Below are positions 35,891-44,003 of a stretch of DNA of 64,000 nt, piece by piece. The notes beneath the pieces were generated by a model. The model was not told the origin of the DNA. It ran no database searches and was given only the letters and a program-made list of their open reading frames with translations. Made by a program: the position numbers and the translations under genes. The first letter of the stretch is position 1. Each line of letters opens with the position of its first letter. Source of the stretch: Alphaproteobacteria bacterium (GTDB taxonomy: Bacteria; Pseudomonadota; Alphaproteobacteria; Caulobacterales; Caulobacteraceae); contig JAHJOO010000053.1 of the NCBI GenBank assembly GCA_018820275.1, positions 1-64,000 of the forward strand, written 5' to 3'.

Positions 35891-36516
35891 CGCCCGGTCG
35901 TCAGCCTCACCACCATGTGCGCCGTCGTGTCCAGGATGGCCGCGTCGTGGTCGGCGCGCCGCAGCAGGCCGAAGCCCGCGCCGACCGACTCGACCAGGCT
36001 CACCACCTCATAGCTGGCCAGTCGCGGGTCCAGTCCCGAGGGGTGAAATCCCGCCGCCCGCGCCCGGGCGATCCGCCGCTCCAGCGCCAGGTGCAGCCGC
36101 CGCAGGCGCCGGATGCGGCTGTCGGCGAAGGCGGCGTCGCCGCGGTCGGCCATCAGCCGCTCGACCCGCAGCGCCGCCCCGTGCGTCGTCCAGACGGTCG
36201 CCATGGCCTCCACGAAGGTCCGGCAGGCGCGGAACGCCTCGTCCCCCGACCAGTCGCCCTCCAGCAGAGGTGCCAACGCCTCGGTGTCCGGCAACGCTGC
36301 CTCGCACAGGGCCAGCGCCGCCTCGTCCACGGTCTTGAAATAGGTGTAGACGCTGGGAGCCGAGACGCCCGCGCGCTGGGCCACGTCGGCGATCCGGACC
36401 GCGCCGGGCCCGCGTTCTTCCAGCAGGTCCCGCACCGCCGTCAGCAGGGCGTCCCGCGTGCGCGCGCCGCGCGAGCGGATCCGGTGCCCCAGCTTGTTGG
36501 TCAGCGGTTCGGACAT
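35887..36516 (-). CDS. TetR-family transcriptional regulator
   Basis: A 209-residue repressor-type regulator. The helix-turn-helix is at about residues 40-60 (IADVAQRAGVSAPSVYTYFKTVDEAA), preceded by RDALLTAVRDLLEERGPGAVR. The C-terminal ligand domain is helical and unassigned. The ATG at 36516 follows a GGGG-rich leader; longer readings run through the tRNA gene and are not real. It overlaps the prepilin peptidase end by 4 bases and lies just after tRNA-Thr on the same strand. Targets cannot be told; the RND pump nearby is one candidate. Confidence 0.92.
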   Translation of the reverse strand: MSEPLTNKLGHRIRSRGARTRDALLTAVRDLLEERGPGAVRIADVAQRAGVSAPSVYTYFKTVDEAALALCEAALPDTEALAPLLEGDWSGDEAFRACRTFVEAMATVWTTHGAALRVERLMADRGDAAFADSRIRRLRRLHLALERRIARARAAGFHPSGLDPRLASYEVVSLVESVGAGFGLLRRADHDAAILDTTAHMVVRLTTGR

Positions 36517-36542
36517 CGTCGCCCCGGGGAGGGGAGGGGAAG

Positions 36543-36618
36543 TGGTGCCGGTTGCAGGAATCGAACCCGCGACATCCAGTTTACAAAACTGGCGCTCTAC
36601 CAACTGAGCTAAACCGGC
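36543..36618 (-). tRNA. tRNA-Thr (anticodon TGT)
   Basis: A full 76-base tRNA on the minus strand. Acceptor GCCGGTT pairs with AACCGGC, followed by A and an encoded CCA. The anticodon loop TTTGTAA between CCAGT-type arms gives anticodon TGT. The T-arm contains GGTTCGATTCC. This tRNA reads ACA and related Thr codons. Confidence 0.97.
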
Positions 36619-36658
36619 CGGTAACAGGCGTTCGCCGCTTATGCCCAGCGCCGGGGCG

Positions 36659-37096
36659 TCAGTCCATGGCCGCGGCGATGCGACCCGCCAGCGCCTTCAA
36701 GGCGTCGGTCTCCGCCATCGGGGCGTGGCCGTGGCCCTTCATCGGCCGGTCGGTCCAGCGCGGCACGACGTGGAAATGCAGGTGGAAGACCGTCTGCCCG
36801 CCGGCCTCGCCGTTGAACTGCATCACCGAGACGCCGTCCGGGGTCAGGGCCTTCGCGACCGCCCGCGCCGTGCGCCGCACGCCCTCGGCCAGCTCCGCCG
36901 CCACCTCCGGCTCGACCTCCAGCAGCGTGCGCGCCCTCGACGCCTTCGAGATCACCAGCACATGGCCCTCGGACTGCGGAAAAACGTCCATGAAGGCCAG
37001 GACGTGGTCGGTCTCCCAGACCTTCACGCAAGGCAGCTCGCCGCGCAGGATTTTTGCGAAGACGTTGTCGGGGTCATAGGCGCCGGTCAGGCTCAT
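36659..37096 (-). CDS. HIT-family nucleotide hydrolase
   Basis: A 144-residue protein of the histidine-triad family (Hint type), which cleaves nucleoside phosphoramidates or related AMP conjugates. The triad is HLHFHVVPRW at about residues 100-108. The N-terminus has FAKILRGELPCVKVWE and HVLAFMDVFPQSEGHVLVI, typical of bacterial HIT proteins. An in-frame ATG 22 codons upstream is less family-like. The gene is a single unit after the tRNA. Confidence 0.93.
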   Translation of the reverse strand: MSLTGAYDPDNVFAKILRGELPCVKVWETDHVLAFMDVFPQSEGHVLVISKASRARTLLEVEPEVAAELAEGVRRTARAVAKALTPDGVSVMQFNGEAGGQTVFHLHFHVVPRWTDRPMKGHGHAPMAETDALKALAGRIAAAMD

Positions 37097-37202
37097 CGGG
37101 CTCTCCTGTTCGGCCCTGACTAGCAAAACCGTCCGGGCAAGGGGAGCCGAAGCGCCCGTCATGCGCTAACACAAGCGTGACCGTAGCGAAGGATGTCCGC
37201 CC

Positions 37203-37559
37203 ATGATCCGCTTCATCGTCCAGGCCCTCGTGACCATGCTGGGGCTGTGGCTGTCAGCCCAGGTCGTCCCTGGCGTTGACTTCACCTCGACCGGAAGCCT
37301 GATCGCCGCGGCGGTCATCCTCGGCCTCGTCAACGCGATCGTGCGGCCCATCCTCGTCGTCATCACCTTCCCCATCACGGTGGTGACGCTGGGCCTGTTC
37401 CTGCTGGTCGTGAACGCCGCCATGATCGGCCTGACCGCCATGTTCCTGGACGGGTTCGCGGTCGCGGGACTGTGGGCGGGCGTCGGCGCCGCCATCGTCA
37501 CCGGCGTCGTCAGCTGGATCGCGGGGGCCTTCATCCCGGACGGCGGCAAGCGCGACTGA
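37203..37559 (+). CDS. Phage-holin-family-4-like membrane protein (YvlD type)
   Basis: A 118-residue inner-membrane protein with four hydrophobic helices: about 4-22, 31-52, 57-80 and 88-112. The segment LVNAIVRPILVVITFPITVVTLGLFLLVVNA is the hallmark of the YvlD / phage holin superfamily IV domain. Despite the name these are chromosomal housekeeping membrane proteins of unknown role, and there is no phage gene nearby. The mature end is charged (DGGKRD). Confidence 0.9.
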   Translation: MIRFIVQALVTMLGLWLSAQVVPGVDFTSTGSLIAAAVILGLVNAIVRPILVVITFPITVVTLGLFLLVVNAAMIGLTAMFLDGFAVAGLWAGVGAAIVTGVVSWIAGAFIPDGGKRD

Positions 37560-37596
37560 ACTGGACGCGGCCGACCGCCCGGTCCAGCGTGGGCAC

Positions 37597-38856
37597 ATGA
37601 CCGACTCGTCGCCGCGGCCTCCCTCCGTGTCCCTGATCGGCCCGGGCATCGTCGTGGCCGCCACGGGCGTGGGCGCCGGCGACCTGGTCGCCACCCTGGT
37701 GGCGGGCGCGCGCTTCGGCCATGTGCTTCTCTGGGCCGCGATCCTCGGCACGGTGCTGAAGATCGCGCTGGCTGAAGGCGTCGGCCGTTTCACCCTGACC
37801 TCGGGCCGCACGATGTTCGAGGGCTGGACGGATCTGCCCGGACCGCGTCTGGGGCGGCTGAACTGGGCCGGCGGCTACTTCGGCGTCTATGTGGTGATCT
37901 GGGGTTTCGTCTACGGCGCGGCGGCGATGACCGCCTCCGCCCTGCCGTTGACCGCCCTGTTTCCCGTCCTCGACCTGAAGGCGTGGGGCATGATCATGGG
38001 GGTGCTGGGCCTCGGCCTGACCTTCCTCGGCGGCTACGGCCTGTTCGAGAAGATCATGGCCGGACTGGTCGGGATCATGTTCGTCACCGTCGTCGGTCTG
38101 GCCGTGATCGTCGCGCCGGACCTTCCGCGCCTGCTGACCGGGCTGTGGCCGACCTTGCCGGGCGGCTCGGGCTTCTACGTGCTGGGCCTGATCGGCGGCG
38201 TCGGCGGGACCATCACCACGGCGGCCTACGGCTACTGGCTGGCCGCCAAGGGCTGGAAGGGGCCGGCCTTCGTCCGCACCATGCGGATCGACAACCGCGT
38301 CGCCTACGCCATGACCGGCCTGTTCGTGATCGCCATGCTCGTGGTCGGCGCCGAGCTGCTGCATGCATCGGGCACGGCGCTCCAGAACGGCGACCGCGGC
38401 CTGCTGGATCTGGCCCAGGTGCTGGAAGACCGCTTCAACCGCCCCGTTGCCGTCGCCTTCCTCGTGGGCTTCTGGGCCACCGCCTTCTCCAGCCTGATCG
38501 GCGTCTGGCAGGGGGTCAGCCTGATGTTCGCCGACTTCACCGCCCACCTGGCCGGGCGGCCCGACGACGAGGCGCTGAAGGGTTCGCGCAGCCCGGCGTT
38601 TCGCGCCTACGCCCTGTGGCTCACCTTTCCGCCGATGGCGCTGCTGTTCCTCGAGCGTCCCTATGCCCTGATCATCGCCTACGGCGTCCTCGGCAGCCTG
38701 TTCATGCCCTTCCTCGCCGGCACGCTGATCTGGCTGCTGAATTCCGGCCGCACGCCGGCCGAATGGCGGTCCGGCCCGGTGTCCAACGGCTTGCTGATCG
38801 TCTCCGCCGTCCTGTTCGCCGTGCTCGCCGGCCGCGAGATCGTCGCGCTCGCCTGA
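37597..38856 (+). CDS. Nramp-like transporter lacking both metal-binding motifs
   Basis: A 419-residue inner-membrane protein with about 11 helices and the LeuT/Nramp layout. The first helix aligns to Nramp (GPGIVV and later LVAGARFGHVLLWAAIL), but the metal-binding DPGN is GAGD at residues 26-29. In helix 6 the A-x-x-MPH motif is replaced by a Gly/Thr-rich segment at about 199-212 (GGVGGTITTAAYGYW). The usual transported ion, manganese or iron, is therefore doubtful. It stands alone after the holin-like gene; 76 bases separate it from fabD. Confidence 0.85.
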   Translation: MTDSSPRPPSVSLIGPGIVVAATGVGAGDLVATLVAGARFGHVLLWAAILGTVLKIALAEGVGRFTLTSGRTMFEGWTDLPGPRLGRLNWAGGYFGVYVVIWGFVYGAAAMTASALPLTALFPVLDLKAWGMIMGVLGLGLTFLGGYGLFEKIMAGLVGIMFVTVVGLAVIVAPDLPRLLTGLWPTLPGGSGFYVLGLIGGVGGTITTAAYGYWLAAKGWKGPAFVRTMRIDNRVAYAMTGLFVIAMLVVGAELLHASGTALQNGDRGLLDLAQVLEDRFNRPVAVAFLVGFWATAFSSLIGVWQGVSLMFADFTAHLAGRPDDEALKGSRSPAFRAYALWLTFPPMALLFLERPYALIIAYGVLGSLFMPFLAGTLIWLLNSGRTPAEWRSGPVSNGLLIVSAVLFAVLAGREIVALA

Positions 38857-38932
38857 GTAGCGGTCTGAATGTTGATCACCTGCGCGGTTCCGCCTAGGGA
38901 GCGCTCCACATGAACCGCTTACAGGGGTCCTT

Positions 38933-39874
38933 ATGACCACGGCATTCCTCTTCCCCGGCCAGGGCAGTCAGGCGGTCGGCATGGGCGCGGCGCTGGCCGA
39001 CGCCTTTCCCGTGGCGCGCGAAGTCTTCGCCGAGGTCGACGACGCCCTGGGCCAGCGCCTGTCGCACCTGATGCGCGAGGGGCCGGAGGATCAGCTGACC
39101 CTGACCGAGAACGCCCAGCCCGCCCTGATGGCGGTCTCCGTCGCCGTCATGCGGGCGCTGAAGAACGAGTTCGGCGTGGAGGTGACGGCCGCCGGCTTCG
39201 TCGCCGGACATTCGCTGGGCGAATACTCCGCCCTGTGCGCCGCCGGGACCCTGTCGCTGGCCGATGCCGCCCGGCTGCTGAAGCTCCGCGGCCAAGCCAT
39301 GCAGCGCGCCGTGCCGGTGGGGCGGGGGGCGATGGCGTCCCTGATCGGCCCGAAGACCGATCTCGCCCTCGCCGAGGCCGCCGCCGCCGCGGGCGCCGAG
39401 GTCGGCGTCTGCGTCGTGGCCAACGACAACAACGCCGGCAACGTCGTCATCTCGGGCGACAAGGCCGCCGTCGACCGCGCCATCGAGAAGGCCAAGGAGC
39501 TGGGTGCGCGGGCCATTCCGCTGAACGTCTCGGCGCCCTTCCACTGCCCGCTGATGGCCCCCGCCGCCCAGGAAATGGCCGACGCTTTGGCTGACGCGGC
39601 GCTGGTCGCACCGGCCGTGCCGGTCGTGGCGAACGTGACCGCCCGCCCCGAAACCGATCCCGCGATCATCCGCCGCCTGCTGGTCGACCAGGTCACCGGC
39701 CGCGTCCGCTGGCGCGAATCGATGGAGTGGATGGCCCGCGACGGCGGCGTCGCCCGCTTCGTCGAGGTCGGCTCCGGCAAGGTGCTGGCCGGCATGGCCA
39801 AACGCATCGCGCCGGACGCCGAGAGCGTGTCCCTGAACGCCCCTGCCGATCTCGAGGCCTTCGCCCGCGTCTGA
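38933..39874 (+). CDS. fabD: Malonyl-CoA:ACP transacylase
   Basis: Loads malonyl groups onto acyl carrier protein, the first dedicated step of chain extension in fatty-acid synthesis. The 313-residue protein has the oxyanion motif FPGQGSQ, the nucleophile Ser in AGHSLGEYSALCAAG and the catalytic His in VSAPFHCPLM. Length and motifs are complete. It opens the fab cluster fabD-(zinc ribbon protein)-fabG-acpP-fabF. Confidence 0.97.
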   Translation: MTTAFLFPGQGSQAVGMGAALADAFPVAREVFAEVDDALGQRLSHLMREGPEDQLTLTENAQPALMAVSVAVMRALKNEFGVEVTAAGFVAGHSLGEYSALCAAGTLSLADAARLLKLRGQAMQRAVPVGRGAMASLIGPKTDLALAEAAAAAGAEVGVCVVANDNNAGNVVISGDKAAVDRAIEKAKELGARAIPLNVSAPFHCPLMAPAAQEMADALADAALVAPAVPVVANVTARPETDPAIIRRLLVDQVTGRVRWRESMEWMARDGGVARFVEVGSGKVLAGMAKRIAPDAESVSLNAPADLEAFARV

Positions 39875-39934
39875 GCGGCCCGCGTCGTACGTACCTCGTC
39901 CGCGTCCGGATATGCCCAAGGGAGCCGAGCCCTC

Positions 39935-40267
39935 ATGAGCCGTCGACTCACCGCCCATTCCGCCGCCCTCACCTGGGGTTGGGCCAGATGGCCCGTTTTC
40001 GGCGGACTCGTCGCGGCGACCGTCTGGATCGGCACCCACCTGCACGACGGCGGGGTGCTGCAGCACGGGATGGCGGCGACGGTGGGCGTGCTGCTGGCCG
40101 GCGGCCTCGCGGCCGTCTACCCCCGCTGCCCGCGCTGCGGCCAGCACCTGTTCGCGCCCATGCCTGACGGCGGCCGCCGCCTGCTCCGTCCGCGCCAGCG
40201 CTGCGGCAAGTGCAATCTGGACCTGACCCGCTATTCTCCGGCCGACCCGCGCGCGAAAAAGGAGTGA
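39935..40267 (+). CDS. Small membrane protein with a zinc ribbon, inside the fab cluster
   Basis: A 110-residue protein of unknown function. Two hydrophobic helices lie at about 20-36 and 45-65. They are followed by a zinc ribbon, CPRCG at about 68-72 and CGKCN at about 90-94, with the four Cys spaced for one zinc ion. The C-terminus is charged. It lies between fabD (60 bases) and fabG (62 bases), in the same direction. A link to lipid synthesis or membrane sensing is possible from its position but not shown. I do not recognise the family. Confidence 0.7.
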   Translation: MSRRLTAHSAALTWGWARWPVFGGLVAATVWIGTHLHDGGVLQHGMAATVGVLLAGGLAAVYPRCPRCGQHLFAPMPDGGRRLLRPRQRCGKCNLDLTRYSPADPRAKKE

Positions 40268-40329
40268 TCTCCGGTTTGCCCCGCGCCGCCTCGGGGCGGT
40301 AAGACCGGGCGAAACTCGCGGAGACACAT

Positions 40330-41070
40330 ATGTTTGACCTCACCGGCAAGACCGCCCTCGTGACCGGGGCCACCGGCGGAATCGGCGGCGCGATCGCGCG
40401 CGCCCTGCACGCCCAGGGGGCTGCCGTGGTCCTGTCCGGCACCCGCGAGGCGGTTCTGGCCGATCTGGCGAAGGATCTCGGCGCGCGCGCCTTCGCCGCC
40501 GCGGCCAATCTGTCCGACGCCGACTCGGTCGACGGCCTGGTCGGCCGGGCGGAGGAGGCGGCGGGCGCGCCGCTGGACATCCTGGTCGCCAACGCCGGTA
40601 TCACAAAGGACGGCCTGCTGATGCGCATGAAGGACGAGGACTTCCAGTCCGTCCTGGCCATCAACCTCGAAAGCTATTTCCGCCTGTCGCGCGCGGCCAT
40701 GAAGGGCATGATGAAGCGCCGCGCGGGCCGCATCATCGGCGTCACCTCGGTGGTCGGCGTCACCGGCAACCCCGGCCAGACCAACTATGCGGCGTCCAAG
40801 GCCGGCATGATCGGCTTCTCGAAATCCCTGGCGCAGGAGGTCGGCAGCCGCGGCATCACGGTGAACTGCATCGCCCCGGGCTTCATCGCCTCGCCCATGA
40901 CCGACGTGCTGAACGACCAGCAGCGCGAGACCATCCTGAAGAACATCCCGACGGGCCGTCTGGGCACCGGCGACGAGATCGCCGCCGCCGCCGTCTATCT
41001 GGCCTCCGACGAAGCCGCCTACGTCACGGGCCAGACCCTGCACGTGAACGGCGGCATGGCGATGATCTGA
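40330..41070 (+). CDS. fabG: 3-oxoacyl-ACP reductase
   Basis: Reduces 3-oxoacyl-ACP with NADPH in fatty-acid elongation. The 246-residue short-chain dehydrogenase has the cofactor motif TGATGGIGGAIA, NAG in VANAGIT, the catalytic Ser in TSVVGVTG and the Tyr-x-x-x-Lys in YAASKAG. The C-terminal motif GFIASPMTD and the position in the fab cluster support the name rather than another short-chain dehydrogenase. Confidence 0.96.
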   Translation: MFDLTGKTALVTGATGGIGGAIARALHAQGAAVVLSGTREAVLADLAKDLGARAFAAAANLSDADSVDGLVGRAEEAAGAPLDILVANAGITKDGLLMRMKDEDFQSVLAINLESYFRLSRAAMKGMMKRRAGRIIGVTSVVGVTGNPGQTNYAASKAGMIGFSKSLAQEVGSRGITVNCIAPGFIASPMTDVLNDQQRETILKNIPTGRLGTGDEIAAAAVYLASDEAAYVTGQTLHVNGGMAMI

Positions 41071-41165
41071 TCACGCCCTGCAACAGGCTGTTTCCCCCGT
41101 CGCAGCGTGTGCTAAACCGAAATTGAGCTTCGGCGTTGAGTCCCCGACGGACTTGCGCCGTCGTC

Positions 41166-41181
41166 GCCGTCGTGAGACGGC
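41166..41181 (+). promoter_or_regulatory. Small hairpin in the acpP leader
   Basis: GCCGTC pairs with GACGGC on a GTGA tetraloop, 53 bases before the acpP start. It lies in the 163-base gap between fabG and acpP, which probably also carries the acpP promoter. Weak evidence for a function. Confidence 0.3.
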
Positions 41182-41233
41182 AGGCCTGACCGAAGACCCC
41201 GCCGCTCGCGGCGCTTAGAGAACAGAGACACCC

Positions 41234-41473
41234 ATGTCCGACACCCTGGAACGCGTCCGCAAGATCGTGATCGACCATCTGGACGCCGACCCCGACAAGG
41301 TCACCGAAAAGGCCTCCTTCATCGACGACCTGGGCGCCGACTCGCTCGACAACGTCGAGCTGGTCATGGCCTTCGAGGAAGCCTTCGACATCGAGATTCC
41401 CGACGACGCCGCCGAGCACATCCAGACGGTCGGCGACGCGGTCAAGTTCATCGACGAGAAGCTGGCGGGCTGA
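41234..41473 (+). CDS. acpP: Acyl carrier protein
   Basis: The small acidic protein that carries growing acyl chains on a phosphopantetheine arm. It has 79 residues, with the attachment Ser in [18 protein letters not shown]. Helices and acidic residues are typical. It lies between fabG and fabF. A 163-base gap before it and a long stem after it suggest its own high expression. Confidence 0.98.
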   Translation: MSDTLERVRKIVIDHLDADPDKVTEKASFIDDLGADSLDNVELVMAFEEAFDIEIPDDAAEHIQTVGDAVKFIDEKLAG

Positions 41474-41496
41474 TTTCCGTCCCTCCTTGACGGCTT

Positions 41497-41542
41497 GATG
41501 GCCGCCGCGGCGCGTCCCTGTCGGGCGGGTCCGGCGGCCATC
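41497..41542 (+). terminator. Long stem between acpP and fabF, possible attenuator
   Basis: GATGGCCGCCG (41497-41507) pairs perfectly with CGGCGGCCATC (41532-41542), enclosing a GC-rich 24-base loop that can fold further. There is no T-run, so it may act as a partial terminator or RNA-stability element that keeps acpP more abundant than fabF. Confidence 0.5.
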
Positions 41543-41578
41543 GGCGTTTAGGCAGATCGAATCGACAGGAGACACCTC

Positions 41579-42856
41579 ATGCGTCGCGTCGTCGTCACCG
41601 GACTGGGCCTGGTCTCCCCGCACGGCACGGGCGTGGAGCACGGCTGGAAGGCCGTTCTCGAAGGCCGCTCGGGCATCCGTCCCATCACCGGCTTCGACAC
41701 CACGGGCTATGCCTGCACCATCGCCGGCGAGGTGCCGTGGACCACGGGGCGGGGCGGCGGCACGCCGGAAACGCCCGGGGCCTTCGACGCCGACGCCGTC
41801 ATGTCGGCCAAAGACCGCAAGCGCGTCGACGACTTCATCCTGTACGGCATCGCCGCGGCCGACGAGGCCCTGGCCGACGCCGGCTGGACGCCCGAGAGCG
41901 AAGACGACAAATGCCGCACGGGCGTCATGATCGGCTCCGGGATCGGCGGCCTGGGCCCCATCGCCGAGACCGCCCTGGTCCTGCAGGAGCAAGGCCCCCG
42001 ACGGGTCAGCCCCTTCTTCATCCCCATGTCGCTGATCAACCTCGTCTCGGGCCAGGTCTCGATCCGCCATGGGCTGAAGGGCCCGAACCACTCGGTCGTC
42101 ACCGCCTGCGCCACCGGGGCCCACGCCATCGGCGACGCGGCCCGCATGATCGCGCTGGACGACGCCGACGTCATGGTGGCGGGCGGCGCGGAGGGCTCCA
42201 TCGTGCCCATCGGCATCGCCGGTTTCCTCGCCTGCAAGGCCCTGTGCACCGCCTACAACGACACGCCGGAGAAGGCCTCGCGCCCCTATGACCGCGGCCA
42301 TGCCGGCTTCGTCATGGGCGAGGGGGCCGGCATCGTGGTGCTCGAGGAGTACGAGCACGCCCGGGCGCGCGGCGCGAAGATCTACGCCGAGGTCGTCGGC
42401 TACGGCATGAGCGGCGACGCGCACCACATCACCGCCCCGTCCGAGGACGGCGACGGCGCCTTCCGGGCCATGGTCGCGGCGGCGAAGCGCGCCGGGATCG
42501 CCCCTTCCGACGTCGACTACGTCAACGCCCACGGCACCTCCACCATGGCCGACTGGATCGAACTGCGGGCGGCGGAGCGGTTTTTGGGCGAGGGGGCGAG
42601 CGCCGCCATGTCCTCGACCAAGTCCATGACCGGGCACCTGCTGGGTGCCGCGGGGGCCATCGAGGCGGTCTTCTCCATCCTCGCCATCCGCGACCAGATC
42701 GCGCCGCCGACGATCAACCTGGACGACCCCGAGGAAGAGACCGCGCTCGACCTCGTCCCGCACACGGCGAAGCCGATGAAGATCGACGTCGCCATGTCCA
42801 ACTCCTTCGGCTTCGGCGGCACCAACGCCTCGCTGATCTTCCGCAAGGTCGACTGA
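41579..42856 (+). CDS. fabF: 3-oxoacyl-ACP synthase II
   Basis: Condenses malonyl-ACP with acyl-ACP in chain elongation. The 425-residue thiolase-fold enzyme has the active Cys in SVVTACATGAHAIGDA and the two His in NAHGTSTMADWIE and MTGHLLGAAG, and the C-terminal FGFGGTNASL. Its start follows AGGAGAC. It ends one base before mltG. Confidence 0.97.
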   Translation: MRRVVVTGLGLVSPHGTGVEHGWKAVLEGRSGIRPITGFDTTGYACTIAGEVPWTTGRGGGTPETPGAFDADAVMSAKDRKRVDDFILYGIAAADEALADAGWTPESEDDKCRTGVMIGSGIGGLGPIAETALVLQEQGPRRVSPFFIPMSLINLVSGQVSIRHGLKGPNHSVVTACATGAHAIGDAARMIALDDADVMVAGGAEGSIVPIGIAGFLACKALCTAYNDTPEKASRPYDRGHAGFVMGEGAGIVVLEEYEHARARGAKIYAEVVGYGMSGDAHHITAPSEDGDGAFRAMVAAAKRAGIAPSDVDYVNAHGTSTMADWIELRAAERFLGEGASAAMSSTKSMTGHLLGAAGAIEAVFSILAIRDQIAPPTINLDDPEEETALDLVPHTAKPMKIDVAMSNSFGFGGTNASLIFRKVD

Positions 42857-42857
42857 C

Positions 42858-44003
42858 GTGGCGCTGAAGTTCCCGCGGCTCGGCGGCGGCGACCGCAAGC
42901 CCTTCGCCATCGCCATGCTGGCCGCCACGGCCACCTTCAGCGTCTTTCTCATCGGCCTGCTGGCCGTGGTCTGGAGCGTCTTCTACGCGCCCGGGCCGTC
43001 GGCCCGGACCGGCGACGCCACCATCGTCACCCTGCCCAGCGGGGCCGGCGTCTCGGCGATCGCCCAGCAGCTGAAGCAGGCCGGCGTCATCCGCTCGACG
43101 GACATGTTCAAGGCCGCCGTGACCCTCACCGGCGCCGACCGCCGCCTGCGCGCCGGCGAGTATGAGGTGCCCAGCCGCGCCTCGCTGCGCTCCGTCGTCA
43201 GCCTGCTGGTCTCCGGTCGTGTGGTCCGCCACTACGTCACCCTGCCCGAAGGCTGGTCCTCGGCCCAGGCGGTCGACATCCTGATGCGCAATGCCCTGCT
43301 CACGGGCGAGGTCGAGACGCCACCCGAGGGCAGTCTGTGGCCCGACACCTACGAGATCAGCCGGGGCGAAACCCGCGCTTCGGTCATCCGGCGCATGCGG
43401 CTGGCCCATGATCGCAACCTGGCCGAGCTGTGGGCCACGCGCGGGCCCAACAGCGTCGTGTCTTCGCCGGAGGAGGCCGTGATCCTCGCCTCCATCGTCG
43501 AGAAGGAGACCGGCGTCGCCGCCGAGCGACCGCGCGTCGCCGCGGTCTTCTCCAACCGCATCCGCATCGGCATGCGGCTGGAGAGCGATCCGACCATCGT
43601 CTACGGCATCACCCAGGGACGTCCGCTGGGCCGCGGCCTGCGCCGTTCCGAGATCGACGCGCCGACGCGCTGGAACACCTACCAGATCGACGGCCTGCCG
43701 CCGACGCCGATCGCCAATCCGGGCGGCGAGGCGCTCAAGGCGGTGCTGAACCCCCCGGTGACCCAGGACCTGTTTTTCGTCGCCGACGGCACCGGCGGGC
43801 ACGTCTTCGCGCCGACCTACGAGCAGCACCTCCAGAACGTCGCCCGCTGGCGCGCCATCGAGCGTCGCCGCGCCGGCTTGCCGGCCGAGCCCGTGGCGGA
43901 GGTGACGACGGGAGAGGACGCTGCCGCGGCCCCGACCGGCGAGATGGCCCCGGACGCCGGCGCCGAGGTCACCATCCTGCCGCCCGGACAGGCCCCGCGG
44001 TGA
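42858..44003 (+). CDS. mltG: Endolytic murein transglycosylase
   Basis: An inner-membrane enzyme that cuts nascent glycan strands to set their length. The 381-residue protein has one N-terminal membrane helix (about 14-40), a LysM-like domain (IVTLPSGAGVSAIAQQLKQAGVI) and the YceG/MltG catalytic domain with the Glu in LASIVEKETGVAAERP and the segments SDPTIVYGITQGR and TPIANPG. The start is GTG. A Glu/Ala/Pro-rich tail of about 40 residues follows the domain. It is tightly packed between fabF and yicC. Confidence 0.96.
   Translation: MALKFPRLGGGDRKPFAIAMLAATATFSVFLIGLLAVVWSVFYAPGPSARTGDATIVTLPSGAGVSAIAQQLKQAGVIRSTDMFKAAVTLTGADRRLRAGEYEVPSRASLRSVVSLLVSGRVVRHYVTLPEGWSSAQAVDILMRNALLTGEVETPPEGSLWPDTYEISRGETRASVIRRMRLAHDRNLAELWATRGPNSVVSSPEEAVILASIVEKETGVAAERPRVAAVFSNRIRIGMRLESDPTIVYGITQGRPLGRGLRRSEIDAPTRWNTYQIDGLPPTPIANPGGEALKAVLNPPVTQDLFFVADGTGGHVFAPTYEQHLQNVARWRAIERRRAGLPAEPVAEVTTGEDAAAAPTGEMAPDAGAEVTILPPGQAPR

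Noticed and set aside
36543..36618. tRNA-Thr as an integration site for a mobile element
   Set aside because: There is no integrase, no repeat of the tRNA 3' end was noticed in the window, and the flanking genes have normal composition.
37203..37559. Possible prophage remnant suggested by the holin-like protein
   Set aside because: The YvlD/holin-4 family is common on chromosomes outside phages, and no phage structural, integrase or lysis genes lie nearby.
41024..42952. Minus-strand open frame of 642 codons opposite acpP and fabF
   Set aside because: It is an antisense shadow of strongly conserved fatty-acid genes and has no start signal or family resemblance.
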